64,000 nt of DNA, from the NCBI GenBank assembly GCA_947446635.1, contig CANFHF010000002.1:124001-188000 (forward strand), in the 5' to 3' direction. Of this stretch, positions 18,196-26,314 are shown piece after piece. Each line of letters begins with the position of its first letter. Positions within the stretch are counted from its first letter, which is position 1. Both the position numbers and the translations under genes were made by a program. Below the pieces are notes generated by a model, which worked only from the letters and a program-made list of their open reading frames with translations, was not told where the DNA came from and did not search any database. Source of the DNA: Flavobacteriaceae bacterium. GTDB lineage: Bacteria > Bacteroidota > Bacteroidia > Flavobacteriales > Flavobacteriaceae.

Positions 18196-19356
18196 ATGCC
18201 AAACCAAACACTCATACGCATTACGACTATCCCTCTTTCCTTAGAAAAATTACTTTCAGGACAATTGCGTTTTATGAGTGACTATTATGAAGTGATTGCT
18301 GTTTCTTCTGATAAGGAACGACTGGAACAATATGGAAAATCGGAAAAAGTAGCGGTATTCCCTATCGAAATGACCCGTAAAATTACTCCAATAAAAGATG
18401 TTTTGGCAGTAATTAAATTATATTTTTATCTAAAAAAAAACAAACCGTTTATTGTTCATTCTCATACCCCGAAAGCGGGAGTTGTTGGAATGCTAGCTTC
18501 GAAATTAGCTGGAGTTCCCCATCGATTGCATACCGTTGCCGGCCTACCTTTACTGGAGGGAAAGGGTTTTAAAAGAATACTGCTCGATTTTGTGGAAAAG
18601 TTAACCTATAGTTGTGCCACTAAAGTATATCCAAATTCTCATGGCTTATCCAAAATTATTATTGAAAATAAGTATTGCTTCCCCGACAAACTTAAGGTTA
18701 TGGCAGATGGAAGTTCTAATGGAATTGATACCAATTATTTTAATCCGGAATTGTTTTCCACAGATGAAAATTTGAATCTGAAAAAAGAGTTAGGAATTAA
18801 AGAGGAAGATTTTGTTTTTGTTTTTGTGGGGCGATTGGTAAAAGACAAGGGAATTAATGAAATGATAGAGGCTTTTGAATTTTTACAAAAGGTAGAAAAA
18901 GGAATTAAGTTACTATTGGTAGGTGATTATGAACAGGAATTGGATCCCTTGAACGCTCATTCAATGGAAAGTATTAAAAAAAACGAGGCTATTCTTACTG
19001 TTGGTTTTCAAAACGATGTGCGGCCTTATTTTGCTATTGGGGATGTTTTAGTTTTTCCTAGTTATAGAGAGGGTTTTCCAAATGTGGTTTTGCAAGCAGG
19101 AGCTATGGGATTGCCATGTATTGTCTCTGATATTAATGGTTGTAATGAGATTATTATAGAAGGTAATAATGGAATAATAATTCCTGTAAAAGATAGTAAC
19201 GCTATTTATGAAGCAATGAAAAAAATCGCAACGGACGAGAATTTACAATTCCAACTTCAAAAAAATGCAAGGAAAATGATTGTTTCTCGCTTTGAACAAA
19301 AAGTGGTTTGGGAAGCTATTTTGGAAGAATATAAAATAATAGAAAAAAATGTATAA
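18196..19356 (+). CDS. Glycosyltransferase family 4, PglA-like
   Basis: This 386-residue GT-B enzyme has the hallmarks of the PglA/WbnH group. These enzymes add the second sugar to an undecaprenyl-diphosphate-linked (di)N-acetyl sugar. LRFMSDYYEVIAVSSD comes early, then VHSHTPKAGVVGMLASKLAG and HTVAGLPLL, with the donor-binding FVGRLVKDKGINEMIEAF and EGFPNVVLQAGAMG later. The gene overlaps the PglC-like gene by eight bases and heads the Pgl-like series, consistent with acting directly after the initiating transferase. A role as second transferase is inferred from family and position; the exact sugar is uncertain. Confidence 0.88.
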   Translation: MPNQTLIRITTIPLSLEKLLSGQLRFMSDYYEVIAVSSDKERLEQYGKSEKVAVFPIEMTRKITPIKDVLAVIKLYFYLKKNKPFIVHSHTPKAGVVGMLASKLAGVPHRLHTVAGLPLLEGKGFKRILLDFVEKLTYSCATKVYPNSHGLSKIIIENKYCFPDKLKVMADGSSNGIDTNYFNPELFSTDENLNLKKELGIKEEDFVFVFVGRLVKDKGINEMIEAFEFLQKVEKGIKLLLVGDYEQELDPLNAHSMESIKKNEAILTVGFQNDVRPYFAIGDVLVFPSYREGFPNVVLQAGAMGLPCIVSDINGCNEIIIEGNNGIIIPVKDSNAIYEAMKKIATDENLQFQLQKNARKMIVSRFEQKVVWEAILEEYKIIEKNV

Positions 19357-19951
19357 ATCGTTTTTTAAACGAGGTATCGATTTTACGGCTTCCGTATTTG
19401 TAATAGTTCTGTTAAGTCCTGTTTTTATAACAATTTTAACAGTATTATTTTTTGCAAATAATGGCAAACCTTTTTTTTATCAAATTCGTCCTGGCAAGAA
19501 TGGGGTCTTATTTAAAATTGTAAAGTTCAAAACTATGAACGATAAAATAGACGCCAACGGGAATTTATTGCCAGATGCTTTACGATTAACCAAAATGGGT
19601 AGTTTTGTTCGCAAAACATCGTTGGATGAAATACCACAGCTTTGGAATGTTTTGAGAGGCAATATGAGTTTAATAGGACCGAGGCCTTTATTAATTCAAT
19701 ATTTAGATTTATACAGTGATTTTCAAAAAAAACGTCACGAAATTAAACCAGGAATTACAGGTTGGGCCCAAGTAAATGGGAGAAATACTATAAACTGGCA
19801 ACAAAAATTTGAATTTGATGTTTGGTATGTAGAAAATTGTACTTTTGTTTTAGATTGTAAAATAGTGCTAACCACACTTAAGAAAGTATTCATTTCAGAG
19901 GGTATTTCGGCAAGAGATAGTGCAACAATAGAAGAATTTAAAGGAAATTAA
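19349..19951 (+). CDS. Initiating phosphoglycosyl transferase, PglC-like
   Basis: This 200-residue monotopic phosphoglycosyl transferase moves a sugar-1-phosphate from UDP-sugar to undecaprenyl phosphate and so starts glycan assembly. It has the N-terminal re-entrant helix (about 12-36) with a central Ser-Pro, VKFKTM at 58-63, the catalytic pair Asp93-Glu94 in SLDEIPQLW, IGPRP at 109-113 and KPGITGWAQVNGR. The DE numbering matches what I know of Campylobacter PglC. Being small, without the N-terminal four-helix region of WbaP, it fits the PglC type. The start overlaps the PglA-like gene and the PglD-like gene follows two bases after the stop. Confidence 0.92.
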   Translation: MYKSFFKRGIDFTASVFVIVLLSPVFITILTVLFFANNGKPFFYQIRPGKNGVLFKIVKFKTMNDKIDANGNLLPDALRLTKMGSFVRKTSLDEIPQLWNVLRGNMSLIGPRPLLIQYLDLYSDFQKKRHEIKPGITGWAQVNGRNTINWQQKFEFDVWYVENCTFVLDCKIVLTTLKKVFISEGISARDSATIEEFKGN

Positions 19952-19953
19952 GT

Positions 19954-20571
19954 ATGTATTTATTTGGAGCTAGTGGACATAGCAAAGTGGTTATTGATGC
20001 CGTACAGTCATCAACAGATTATGACATTGAAACTATTTTCGACGATAATCCTAAAAGTGATTTTATGGCAGGAATTCCAATTGTAAAAGCTAATGGTAAT
20101 GTAATTAAAAATTTGAAAGATTTTATAGTTACCATTGGAAATAATCAGCTGAGAAAGAAAATTGTTAAAAATTTAAATACTAATTATTTAACGGTAATTC
20201 ACAGCAAAGCAATCGTATCAAAAACTGTTGAAATAGGCGTGGGAACAGTTGTTCTTGCAGGGTCAATTATAAATACGGATGCTATAATTGGTGCGCATTG
20301 TATCGTTAATTCAGGGGTTGTTATAGAGCATGATTGTGAAATTGACAATTACGTTCATGTTTCTCCAAATGCATCTTTAGCAGGAAATGTAAGGGTTGGA
20401 GAAGGAACTCATATTGGTATTGGATCAACAATTATTCAAGGAATAAAAATAGGGAAATGGGTAATGGTAGGCGCGGGAACGGTTATTATAAAGGATGTGC
20501 CTGATTACGCCGTAGTGGTTGGAAATCCTGGAAAAATAATTAAATATAATGCTATTGATTTGGATGTCTAA
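19954..20571 (+). CDS. Sugar O/N-acetyltransferase, PglD/NeuD-like
   Basis: This 205-residue protein has an N-terminal Rossmann-like UDP-sugar domain beginning MYLFGASGHSKVVID and a left-handed beta-helix of hexapeptide repeats from about 85 to 185. His126 in VIEHDCEID matches the catalytic-base position of PglD, and HVSPNASLAG follows. PglD acetylates the 4-amino group of UDP-4-amino-4,6-dideoxy-GlcNAc, the last step to UDP-N,N'-diacetylbacillosamine. NeuD-type O-acetyltransferases are close relatives and cannot be fully excluded. The neighbouring PglC-, PglE- and PglF-like genes favour the PglD role. Confidence 0.85.
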   Translation: MYLFGASGHSKVVIDAVQSSTDYDIETIFDDNPKSDFMAGIPIVKANGNVIKNLKDFIVTIGNNQLRKKIVKNLNTNYLTVIHSKAIVSKTVEIGVGTVVLAGSIINTDAIIGAHCIVNSGVVIEHDCEIDNYVHVSPNASLAGNVRVGEGTHIGIGSTIIQGIKIGKWVMVGAGTVIIKDVPDYAVVVGNPGKIIKYNAIDLDV

Positions 20572-21112
20572 ACGTATTTTTGATATTTTTTTTTCTGCAG
20601 TTGGCTTGCTATTTTTAGGATGGATTATTCTTATTTTTTATTTTTTAGCATCTCTTGACTCAAAATCGAATGGTTTATTCATTCAAGAACGTATTGGTCA
20701 ATTTGGAAAGGTATTTAGGATTTTAAAATTAAAAACTATAAATCCAAAATCACAAAATATATCGTGTTTTGGAAATTTTTTAAGAAAATCAAAAATAGAC
20801 GAATTCCCTCAATTGTGGAATGTTTTAAAAGGAGATATGAGTTTAGTAGGGCCAAGACCCGATATTGCTGGTTACTATGATGTTCTAAAAGTAGAAAATA
20901 GAAAAATATTAGAATTAAGACCTGGACTAACCAGTTTAGCAAGCCTAAAATACTTTAATGAAGAAACACTGTTGAAAAAACAAGAAAATCCTTTAAAGTA
21001 CAATGATGAGGTGATTTTTCCTGATAAAGTTAAAATGAATCTGAAGTATTATTACAATCATTCAATAATAGGCGATTTCGCAATAATTTGGAAGACTATT
21101 TTTAGAAATTAA
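20564..21112 (+). CDS. Second phosphoglycosyl transferase (sugar transferase)
   Basis: This 182-residue protein belongs to the PglC/WcaJ superfamily. I start it at the ATG at 20564 (MSKRIFDIFFSAVG), which overlaps the PglD-like gene by eight bases; an ATG at 20549 is also possible. It has a membrane helix at about 5-30, LKLKTI at 54-59, the catalytic pair Asp79-Glu80 in KIDEFPQLW and VGPRPD at 95-100. The block after the catalytic core differs from the usual form: RPGLTSLASLKYF replaces the common KPGITGWAQVNGR. It may therefore use a different sugar or lipid from its neighbour at 19349. Two such enzymes around one PglD-like gene is unusual. Confidence 0.82.
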   Translation: MSKRIFDIFFSAVGLLFLGWIILIFYFLASLDSKSNGLFIQERIGQFGKVFRILKLKTINPKSQNISCFGNFLRKSKIDEFPQLWNVLKGDMSLVGPRPDIAGYYDVLKVENRKILELRPGLTSLASLKYFNEETLLKKQENPLKYNDEVIFPDKVKMNLKYYYNHSIIGDFAIIWKTIFRN

Positions 21113-21155
21113 AAAAGAAGCTAATAATCCAAAACTTCAAACCTAGAAAACATAA

Positions 21156-22310
21156 ATGAATAATTCAAAAATATGGCTTTCATCTCCACACATGGGTGGC
21201 AATGAACAACAATTTATTCAAGAGGCTTTTGATACTAATTGGATAGCTCCACTAGGACCTAATGTAAATGGTCTGGAAAAAGACTTGGAAAATTATTTAG
21301 AAAACCAAGTCTGTGTGGGAGTTTTAAGTTCAGGTACGGCGGCTATTCATCTTGGTTTGGTTTTGTTAGACGTAAAAGCGGGCGATGAGGTAATCTGCCA
21401 AAGTTTGACTTTTTCGGCATCGGCTAATCCTATTTTATATCAAGGCGCCATCCCTATTTTTGTTGATAGTGAATTGGATACTTGGAATCTTTGTCCCATT
21501 GCACTGGAAGAAGCTATAAAAGACAGGATTTCCAAAGGGAAAAAACCAAAAGCTATTATAGCCGTACATTTGTATGGTGTTCCTTATAAAGTTGAGGAAG
21601 TTAGGGCAATCGCCAATAGGTATGAAATCCCAATTTTGGAAGACAGTGCCGAGGCTTTAGGAAGTAGTTATAAAGGGCAAAAATGCGGCACGTTTGGAGA
21701 TATTGGTATTTTGTCTTTTAATGGTAATAAAATCATTACCACTTCAGGCGGTGGCGCTATAATTACTAAAACCAAAGAGTGGAAAGAAAAAGCGGTATTC
21801 TTTGCTACTCAGTCTAGGGATGAAGCGCCGCATTATCAACATAGTGAAATAGGCTATAATTATAGAATGAGCAATATTTGTGCGGGAATAGGTAGGGGAC
21901 AGATGGAGGTGTTGGACAGTCATGTTTCTTTACGTAGAGAGATGCATGATTTTTATGTAGAAGTATTCAAAAACATAAAAGGAATCCATGTTTTTAAGGT
22001 TCCTAATGCCGATTATTTTTCAAATTATTGGTTGACCACAATCATTATTGATTCCCAATTAACTAATGGAATAGATCGTGAAATGGTACGTTTCGCTTTT
22101 GAATCCGAAAATATAGAATGTCGTCCTTTATGGAAGCCCATGCATATGCAACCAATTTTCGGAGAATATTCGTATTATGGCACCAACGTAGCGGCCTCAT
22201 TATTCGAAAACGGCCTTTGTTTGCCTTCTGGTTCAAATCTCACCGATGAAGATCGAGCAAGGATTCGTTTAGCCACGAATCGTTTATTTAAAAAGAGTAC
22301 TATTACATAG
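21156..22310 (+). CDS. DegT/DnrJ/EryC1 aminotransferase, PglE-like
   Basis: This 384-residue PLP-dependent sugar aminotransferase makes a 4-amino sugar from the 4-keto-6-deoxy nucleotide sugar. The PLP lysine is Lys192 in SFNGNKIITTSGGG. Asp163 in LEDSAEALGS contacts the PLP ring, and SSGTAAIHLGL at 58-68 binds the phosphate. Length and motifs match PglE and PseC types. With the PglF-like dehydratase at 23384 and the PglD-like acetyltransferase it would complete a 4-acetamido-4,6-dideoxyhexose pathway. It is 30 bases before rfbA. Confidence 0.9.
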   Translation: MNNSKIWLSSPHMGGNEQQFIQEAFDTNWIAPLGPNVNGLEKDLENYLENQVCVGVLSSGTAAIHLGLVLLDVKAGDEVICQSLTFSASANPILYQGAIPIFVDSELDTWNLCPIALEEAIKDRISKGKKPKAIIAVHLYGVPYKVEEVRAIANRYEIPILEDSAEALGSSYKGQKCGTFGDIGILSFNGNKIITTSGGGAIITKTKEWKEKAVFFATQSRDEAPHYQHSEIGYNYRMSNICAGIGRGQMEVLDSHVSLRREMHDFYVEVFKNIKGIHVFKVPNADYFSNYWLTTIIIDSQLTNGIDREMVRFAFESENIECRPLWKPMHMQPIFGEYSYYGTNVAASLFENGLCLPSGSNLTDEDRARIRLATNRLFKKSTIT

Positions 22311-22340
22311 AAAAATAACAATCCAAACAATATTATAAAC

Positions 22341-23210
22341 ATGAAAGGAATAATTTTAGCAGGAGGGTCGGGTACTCGATTACATCCATTGACTTTAGCT
22401 ATTAGTAAACAATTGATGCCAGTGTATGACAAACCCATGATTTATTATCCACTTTCTACTCTGATGATGGCAGGAATAAATGAAATATTGATTATTTCTA
22501 CTCCACACGATTTGCCTAATTTTAAGAAATTGTTGGGTGACGGTTCTCTTCTAGGCTGTTCATTTAGTTATGCCGAGCAGGCTATTCCAAACGGATTGGC
22601 GCAAGCCTTTGTGATAGGAGAAGAGTTTATAGGTGATGATGCGGTTGCTTTGGTTTTAGGTGATAATATTTTCTTTGGGGACAACCTGCCCCAATTATTG
22701 CAATCGAATAATAATCCAAAAGGAGGTGTTGTATTTGCTTATCATGTGGCTGACCCAGAACGTTATGGTGTCGTGGAATTTGATAAAGATAACAAAGCAC
22801 TCTCCATTGAAGAGAAACCCATAGAGCCTAAATCTAATTATGCGGTACCAGGTCTGTACTTTTACGACAATAGTGTGGTAGAAATTGCCAAGAACATAGC
22901 GCCAAGTCCAAGAGGCGAATATGAAATTACGGACATTAATAGGGTGTATTTAGAACAAGGCCTTTTAAAGGTTGCAATGTTAGGAAGAGGTAATGCTTGG
23001 CTAGATACGGGTACTTTTGCAAGTTTAATGCAGGCAGGACAATTTGTTCAGGTAATCGAAGAAAGACAAGGTTTAAAAGTGGGTTGTATCGAAGAAATTG
23101 CTTGGCGTCAAAAATTTATTGATGATGAGCAACTAAATTCTTTGGCCGAATCATTGTTAAAGTCTGGTTATGGAAGTTATTTAATTCAATTGTTAAAACA
23201 TAAAAAGTAA
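22341..23210 (+). CDS. rfbA: Glucose-1-phosphate thymidylyltransferase
   Basis: This 289-residue nucleotidyltransferase couples dTTP and glucose-1-phosphate to dTDP-glucose. The N-terminal signature [16 protein letters not shown] is at 3-18 and [13 protein letters not shown] follows with the catalytic Lys/Arg region. VLGDNIFFG is the metal site and [11 protein letters not shown] binds the sugar. The length is normal. The usual partners rfbB, rfbC and rfbD are not in the window, so its product would have to be used by genes elsewhere, or the enzyme works with the dehydratase at 23384. Confidence 0.93.
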   Translation: MKGIILAGGSGTRLHPLTLAISKQLMPVYDKPMIYYPLSTLMMAGINEILIISTPHDLPNFKKLLGDGSLLGCSFSYAEQAIPNGLAQAFVIGEEFIGDDAVALVLGDNIFFGDNLPQLLQSNNNPKGGVVFAYHVADPERYGVVEFDKDNKALSIEEKPIEPKSNYAVPGLYFYDNSVVEIAKNIAPSPRGEYEITDINRVYLEQGLLKVAMLGRGNAWLDTGTFASLMQAGQFVQVIEERQGLKVGCIEEIAWRQKFIDDEQLNSLAESLLKSGYGSYLIQLLKHKK

Positions 23211-23221
23211 AAATTTACTTT
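23204..23221. terminator. Possible AT-only hairpin at the end of rfbA
   Basis: AAAGTAAA at 23204-23211 and TTTACTTT at 23214-23221 are perfect inverted copies around a two-base centre, and a T-rich stretch follows. The hairpin includes the rfbA stop codon. It has no GC-rich stem, so a terminator role is weak. Confidence 0.25.
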
Positions 23222-23383
23222 CATTTATTTTGGACGAATGCTTAAATATATATAAAAAAGTGTGTTTTATCTTTATTTTTCGCATATTTGATGAAAATAA
23301 TTCGAATTGTTAAATAATACCGCTCTGAATGGTTAATTTTATTAGACCAATAAATAGCGTATTTTCTCAAATAAAATACCATT

Positions 23384-25351
23384 TTGAACAACAATAAAAA
23401 TACTAGAAACACTAATTTTTCTATAAAAAAAATAGTAATAAAAAATTTAAAATTTAATCTTCATGATTTAAGGTATTTACCTAGGTGGATTATTATTTTG
23501 ATAGACGGTTTAGTTTTAATGATTGCTTTTATCGCCACCCATTTTTTATTTAAGGGAACTGACTTAGATTATATTGTTAAGACTGATGCGTCAAGATTTA
23601 TCATTCTATTTTTTATTGTTAATATTTTTTTCTTTTGGGTATTTAAAAGCTATTCTGGAATTATAAGACACTCTTCTTATATTGATGCCGTTAAGCTTTT
23701 TTTTTCACAAACTTCGGCACTGCTTTTCTTTCTTACTTTTAACTTTGCTTTTGAGTTGATTTACGGCCACAAAGCTTTTTCCAATATTGCACTTTTTGTA
23801 TACAATACAATCGCCTTTTGTGGATTGTTTTTATATCGTATTGTTGTAAAACATGTTTTCGATTTTTATTTTTTAAAAAGGGAAAGTGAAAAATTAACTA
23901 AGATTTTCATTTTTGGAACTGATGCAAATGCCATATTTGTTGCAAATGCCATAATAATTGAAGAGCCACCTCGCTTTAAAATTGTTGGGTTTTTAGATAA
24001 AACCGATCAAAACACAAACAAGCGGATGCTAGATCTACCTATATTTTCTCAAAGTAAAGGAATATCAGTTTTGTTAAAAGCTGCACATGCGGAAGGAATT
24101 ATTCTAGCTGACAAAAGCTTGTCTGTGGCAGAAAAAATAGCTATCGTTGATGAATGTTTAGAGTTTAATTATAAAATATATTCGCTGCCTTTTTTATTAA
24201 ATTGGGAAAACAAAAAAGAAATTTCCCAAAACATTAAAAAAATTCAAATAGATGATTTACTCGATAGACTTCCGATAATATTGAATGATAACTCAGTTGC
24301 AAATCAGTTAGAAGGTAAAACTATTTTAATTACAGGTGCTGCCGGTTCAATAGGGAGTGAAATTGTCAGGCAAATTTTAAAATATAATCCTAAACAAATA
24401 ATTATTTTAGACCAAGCGGAAACCCCATTACACGAACTTGGCTTAGAAATTAAGAGTCTTAATTCTGCTATGATTGTACATGCTATCGTTGCTGATGTAA
24501 GAAACAAGGGTATAATGAATAGCGTATTTATGGCCTATAAGCCTCAGTTAATTTTTCATGCAGCTGCTTATAAACATGTACCTATGATGGAAGACAATCC
24601 TTCTCAAGCAGTACTGAATAACGTGGACGCTACTAAGAAATTAGCCGATTTAGCTTGTAAATACCATGTAGAAAAATTTATAATGATATCTACCGACAAG
24701 GCAGTAAACCCAAGTAATATAATGGGAGCTAGTAAAAGAATTGCTGAGAAATATGTGCAATCCCTTCAATTTAAGTATCAAACTGAGAACGAAAAATTCC
24801 ATACAAAATTTATCACTACCCGTTTTGGTAATGTTCTTGGGTCTAATGGGTCTGTAGTGCCTTTGTTTTCTAAACAAATTGCCCAAGGTGGTCCCGTAAC
24901 ATTAACCCATCCTGATATTATTAGATATTTTATGACCATCACTGAGGCTTGTCAATTAGTTTTAGAGGCATCGATTATGGGTAATGGGGGTGAAATTTAT
25001 ATTTTTGACATGGGTCATCCTGTTAAAATTATTGATTTAGCAAAAAAGATGATCAAATTAGCAGGATTTATTCCTGAAAAAGAAATAAAAATAGAAATCA
25101 CAGGATTAAGACCTGGTGAAAAATTATATGAAGAATTGCTTAATGACAATTCAAAAACTATAGCCACGCACCATCCTAAAATTATGATTGCACAGGAAAT
25201 AATTGATGAATACGAAACACTTCATATGGATATAGAAGAGCTTATTAAAATATCTCGTTTTTTTAATAACAAAAATATTGTAACAAAAATGAAAAAAATT
25301 GTACCAGAGTTTATCAGCAAAAACTCATCCTTTGAAATATTAGACAATTAA
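23384..25351 (+). CDS. Membrane NDP-sugar 4,6-dehydratase, PglF/CapD/WbpM-like
   Basis: This 655-residue protein has about four N-terminal membrane helices (residues 30-170), a small Rossmann domain near 180-290 and a C-terminal extended SDR domain. The NAD loop TGAAGSIGSE lies near 315-324. STDKAVNPSNIMGASKR carries Met447 and Lys451, the Met-for-Tyr replacement in Y-x-x-x-K that marks PglF/WbpM-type dehydratases. It would make the 4-keto-6-deoxy intermediate for the PglE-like aminotransferase. There is no ATG before the conserved LRYLPRWI region, so I accept the TTG at 23384; the exact start is uncertain. Confidence 0.9.
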   Translation: MNNNKNTRNTNFSIKKIVIKNLKFNLHDLRYLPRWIIILIDGLVLMIAFIATHFLFKGTDLDYIVKTDASRFIILFFIVNIFFFWVFKSYSGIIRHSSYIDAVKLFFSQTSALLFFLTFNFAFELIYGHKAFSNIALFVYNTIAFCGLFLYRIVVKHVFDFYFLKRESEKLTKIFIFGTDANAIFVANAIIIEEPPRFKIVGFLDKTDQNTNKRMLDLPIFSQSKGISVLLKAAHAEGIILADKSLSVAEKIAIVDECLEFNYKIYSLPFLLNWENKKEISQNIKKIQIDDLLDRLPIILNDNSVANQLEGKTILITGAAGSIGSEIVRQILKYNPKQIIILDQAETPLHELGLEIKSLNSAMIVHAIVADVRNKGIMNSVFMAYKPQLIFHAAAYKHVPMMEDNPSQAVLNNVDATKKLADLACKYHVEKFIMISTDKAVNPSNIMGASKRIAEKYVQSLQFKYQTENEKFHTKFITTRFGNVLGSNGSVVPLFSKQIAQGGPVTLTHPDIIRYFMTITEACQLVLEASIMGNGGEIYIFDMGHPVKIIDLAKKMIKLAGFIPEKEIKIEITGLRPGEKLYEELLNDNSKTIATHHPKIMIAQEIIDEYETLHMDIEELIKISRFFNNKNIVTKMKKIVPEFISKNSSFEILDN

Positions 25352-25368
25352 TTAAGTGACTAATATAA

Positions 25369-25389
25369 TGTAAAAACCTAATTTTTACA
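25369..25389. terminator. Small AT-rich hairpin after the dehydratase gene
   Basis: TGTAAAAA at 25369-25376 and TTTTTACA at 25382-25389 pair perfectly around CCTAA, 18 bases after the stop of the dehydratase. The stem has little GC and only a short T-run in its right arm, so it could end transcription weakly or be chance. Confidence 0.3.
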
Positions 25390-25473
25390 TCCAAATAATT
25401 TATCATTCTCATGGGTTTTTTAATCCGCCACAAAGAATTTATTAACAAAATCGAAGGTTAAATTTTTTTCGTA

Positions 25474-25507
25474 TTGAATTATATTCAAAATGGAATGTTT
25501 ACATTTG
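25474..25507 (+). promoter_or_regulatory. Candidate promoter for wza-wzc
   Basis: A perfect TAnnTTTG box (TACATTTG, 25500-25507) lies 22 bases before the wza-like start. A TTG at 25474-25476 is spaced 23 bases upstream, at the far end of the range known for Flavobacterium promoters (TTG-N17-23-TAnnTTTG). The position fits a separate transcript for the export genes. Confidence 0.42.
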
Positions 25508-25529
25508 GTGTCTTATAAAATTAGAATAT

Positions 25530-26306
25530 ATGAAATATTTTTTTGTAATAAAAAAAACAACGTTATTAGTTTTAGTTTGCTTCTTGCTTTTTTCCTGTGT
25601 AGCTAGAAAAAATATGATTTATTATCGGAATATTGATAGTCTTAATAATAAAAAAATGGCATTTTCATACGAATTAAAAATCCAGCCAGATGATTTGCTA
25701 TTGATTGCCGTATCTTGTGATGATCCCGAAATTTCGAAGCCATTTAATATAGGTGGTTCTAATAATATAGTTGGTTCCAATTCAGATCCTGGAATGCTCT
25801 GCTTAGTAGATGCAAAAGGTATGATTGATTTTCCAGTATTAGGAAAATTAACAATTGCGGGCCTAACCCAAGCTGAACTTATAAAAATGCTGAATGAAAA
25901 GATATCCTTTTACATAAAAAAACCATTGATTACTGTCAAGCTTAAAAATTACAAAGTAACGATTCAAGGAGAAGTTAAATCACCTGGATTTTATAATTTT
26001 GATTCGGAACGGTTTACCTTAGTGGAGGCCTTGCTTAAGGCAGGAGACTTAACTATTTTTGCTAAAAGAAAAAATATTTTGATTATTAGACAAGTTGATG
26101 GAATTATCACCTATAATAGAGTTGATATTACCAAGGTGGATTTTATTAATTCCCCTTTTTATTATTTAAGACAAAATGATATGGTGTATGTTGAGCCTAA
26201 TCGACTTAGGATTCAGGGTGCAGCAAGTGGTCGTGAATTTAACCTTTTGTTTTCTGTAGCATCATCGTTTCTGACTTATTTAATTTTTAATAATATAAAA
26301 AAATAA
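25530..26306 (+). CDS. Polysaccharide export lipoprotein, Wza-like
   Basis: This 258-residue outer-membrane lipoprotein forms the exit channel for capsule or exopolysaccharide. The signal peptide ends in a lipobox (LLFSC), with Cys23 as the lipidated residue. The Poly_export domain follows (about 45-140, with IQPDDLLLIAVS), then one SLBB-type soluble ligand-binding repeat (about 145-200). A hydrophobic C-terminal helix (LLFSVASSFLTYLIF) would insert in the outer membrane. It is shorter than E. coli Wza, as is usual in Bacteroidota. Its stop is eight bases before the Wzc-like gene, its expected partner. Confidence 0.92.
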   Translation: MKYFFVIKKTTLLVLVCFLLFSCVARKNMIYYRNIDSLNNKKMAFSYELKIQPDDLLLIAVSCDDPEISKPFNIGGSNNIVGSNSDPGMLCLVDAKGMIDFPVLGKLTIAGLTQAELIKMLNEKISFYIKKPLITVKLKNYKVTIQGEVKSPGFYNFDSERFTLVEALLKAGDLTIFAKRKNILIIRQVDGIITYNRVDITKVDFINSPFYYLRQNDMVYVEPNRLRIQGAASGREFNLLFSVASSFLTYLIFNNIKK

Positions 26307-26314
26307 ATTTATAG

